From: Baffinella frigidus
Taxonomy: Eukaryota > Cryptophyceae > Cryptomonadales > Baffinellaceae
Assembly: GCA_026770585.1 (NCBI GenBank)
Contig: MU646585.1
Span: 259,930-274,545 of the forward strand
Direction of reading: 5' to 3'
Length of the DNA: 14,616 bases
Made by a program: the position numbers and the translations under genes. The notes beneath the pieces were generated by a model. The model had not been told where the DNA came from. It saw nothing but the letters and a program-made list of their open reading frames with translations, and searched no databases. This document shows positions 13,953 through 14,616 of this stretch, one piece after another (the stretch's first letter is position 1; each line of letters begins with the position of its first letter).

Positions 13953-14226
13953 TCCCTTAAGTGGCCAGGGGAGGGGGTCCAAAAAGACCCTCTGACATCC
14001 CAGGCAGGTCCTAGTAGAGCGCTGTGCAGAGAAGTTGGCCACCGAAAAATGGGGAAATGGGAAAATTGGAGCCATTTTGTCCACTTTTGAGAAATTCATG
14101 GTACTAAATTTCTCAAAAGTTGACAAAATGGCTCCAATTTCTCAATTTTTTCATTATTTCCTGTGGCCAACTTCTCTGCACAGCGCTCTACGGTAGGGTG
14201 TATGCGCCTACTGGCCACTGAAGGGA
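13953..14226. mobile_element. Outer palindromic element (TCCCTTAAGTGGCC ends, TA flanks)
   Basis: The ends TCCCTTAAGTGGCCAG and CTGGCCACTGAAGGGA are flanked by TA (13951-13952, 14227-14228). The two halves match the halves of the 8293-8393 element, including CAGGCAGGTCCTAG and CGGTAGGGTGTATGCGCC. Its centre has been split by another palindrome (14017-14188). Confidence 0.8.
14017..14188. mobile_element. Inner palindromic element nested at the centre of 13953-14226
   Basis: Arms of about 80 bp run from GAGCGCTGTGCAGAGAAG to CTTCTCTGCACAGCGCTC, with TA on both sides (14015-14016, 14189-14190). Near the middle are ATTTTGTCCACTTTTGAG and CTCAAAAGTTGACAAAAT, the octamer motif again. The loop is only about ten bases. 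Confidence 0.85.
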
Positions 14227-14325
14227 TACTTGACACACGAGACCCGAAACCCCGAACGCGAGACTCGGAACCCGAGATTCGAAACGCTGTTCGCGAAGAG
14301 CTCTCGGGATCCTCTCGGGATCTCA

Positions 14326-14464
14326 TATGAAATCACTTATAATTTATAAACTGGATTCAATGAAATTTACTACACAGGACGATCTTTAATAGTAAATATT
14401 AAAGCAAACGTGTAGTAAATTTGATTGAAATCCTGTTTATAAATTATAAGTGTTTTCATGTGAG
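14326..14464. mobile_element. Palindromic element with ACTACAC core (copy C6)
   Basis: The core at 14357-14428 starts TCAATGAAATTTACTACAC and ends GTGTAGTAAATTTGATTGA. It sits in arms GATCTCATATGAAATCAC TTATAATTTATAAAC and complement. The flanks are built from GATCC/CTCTCGG repeats, so a target duplication cannot be fixed. Confidence 0.75.
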
Positions 14465-14495
14465 ATCCGCTCTCGGGATCCGCTCGAGATCCGCT

Positions 14496-14616
14496 CACCC
14501 GACACCCGACACCCGACACCCGACACCCGACACCCGACACCCGACACCCGACACCCGACACCCGACACCCGACACCCGACACCCGACACCCGACACCCGA
14601 CACCCGACACCCGACA
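14496..14616 (-). repeat. Pure CACCCGA heptamer array at the right edge
   Basis: About 17 uninterrupted CACCCGA units run to the window end. It is a homogeneous telomere-variant satellite (TGTCGGG on the other strand). The minus ORF of GVGCRVS repeats is a translation of the heptamer. Confidence 0.95.

Noticed and set aside
14060-14090. Dinoflagellate spliced-leader sequence near GGAGCCATTTTG
   Set aside because: Only a short AGCCATTTTG match, and it lies inside a palindrome arm.
14370-14603. Minus-strand ORF of GVGCRVS repeats
   Set aside because: Pure CACCCGA satellite read in frame, running into the C6 element.
1-14616. Transposase, reverse transcriptase or integrated viral gene
   Set aside because: No catalytic motif or family resemblance was seen in any frame. 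All mobile-looking elements here are short and non-autonomous.

Overview
This window looks like nuclear DNA of a eukaryote, most plausibly an alga or alveolate with TTTAGGG-type telomere repeats. Chromerids, dinoflagellates, Toxoplasma-like apicomplexans and plants share that repeat. A chromerid is my guess, at low confidence. The case for a eukaryote: no bacterial-style operons, GT-AG splice-like junctions next to coding-like exons, many telomere-like heptamer tracts, microsatellites, and many short palindromic elements without coding capacity. The window is gene-poor and repeat-dominated.

Layout. 1-810: a minus-strand gene fragment whose two exon-like pieces are separated by degenerate TTTAGGG repeats. 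810-2380: repeats and small palindromes, including a 60-bp direct repeat flanking an inverted repeat. 2390-3220: a minus-strand exon with a weak EF-hand-like loop, cut at its start codon by a 151-bp palindromic element (M1), with a second palindrome just downstream. 3450-3960: a 3 x 111-bp tandem repeat, then a CAGC microsatellite. 4160-4590: the best intact ORF, a short secreted Gly-rich protein. 4600-6470: palindromic elements and telomere-like tracts. 6470-7580: telomere-like filler with tandem duplications. 7650-8783: an array of duplicated exon-intron modules, interrupted by palindromes. 8845-9400: an 80-bp sequence shared in inverted orientation with 2.3 kb, and a palindrome. 9445-11170: a GC-rich array with units about 340-350 bp apart, plus simple repeats. 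11200-12600: another M element, a core element and local duplications. 12600-14616: palindromes (one nested in the centre of another), microsatellites and a pure CACCCGA tract running off the end.

The most unusual theme is the palindromic elements. They form several families. Many carry one of two conserved cores at their centre, while the arms outside differ from copy to copy. One core is a 72-bp module with ACTACAC/GTGTAGT arms (six copies). The other is a GTACAAA...GTCAACTT module (more than ten sites). Ordinary MITEs conserve their ends and vary in the middle, so this is the reverse. Several insertions are supported by target-site duplications and by uninterrupted paralogous copies inside the same window. 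I saw no transposase, tRNA, rRNA or CRISPR array. The genes do not form a recognisable pathway.
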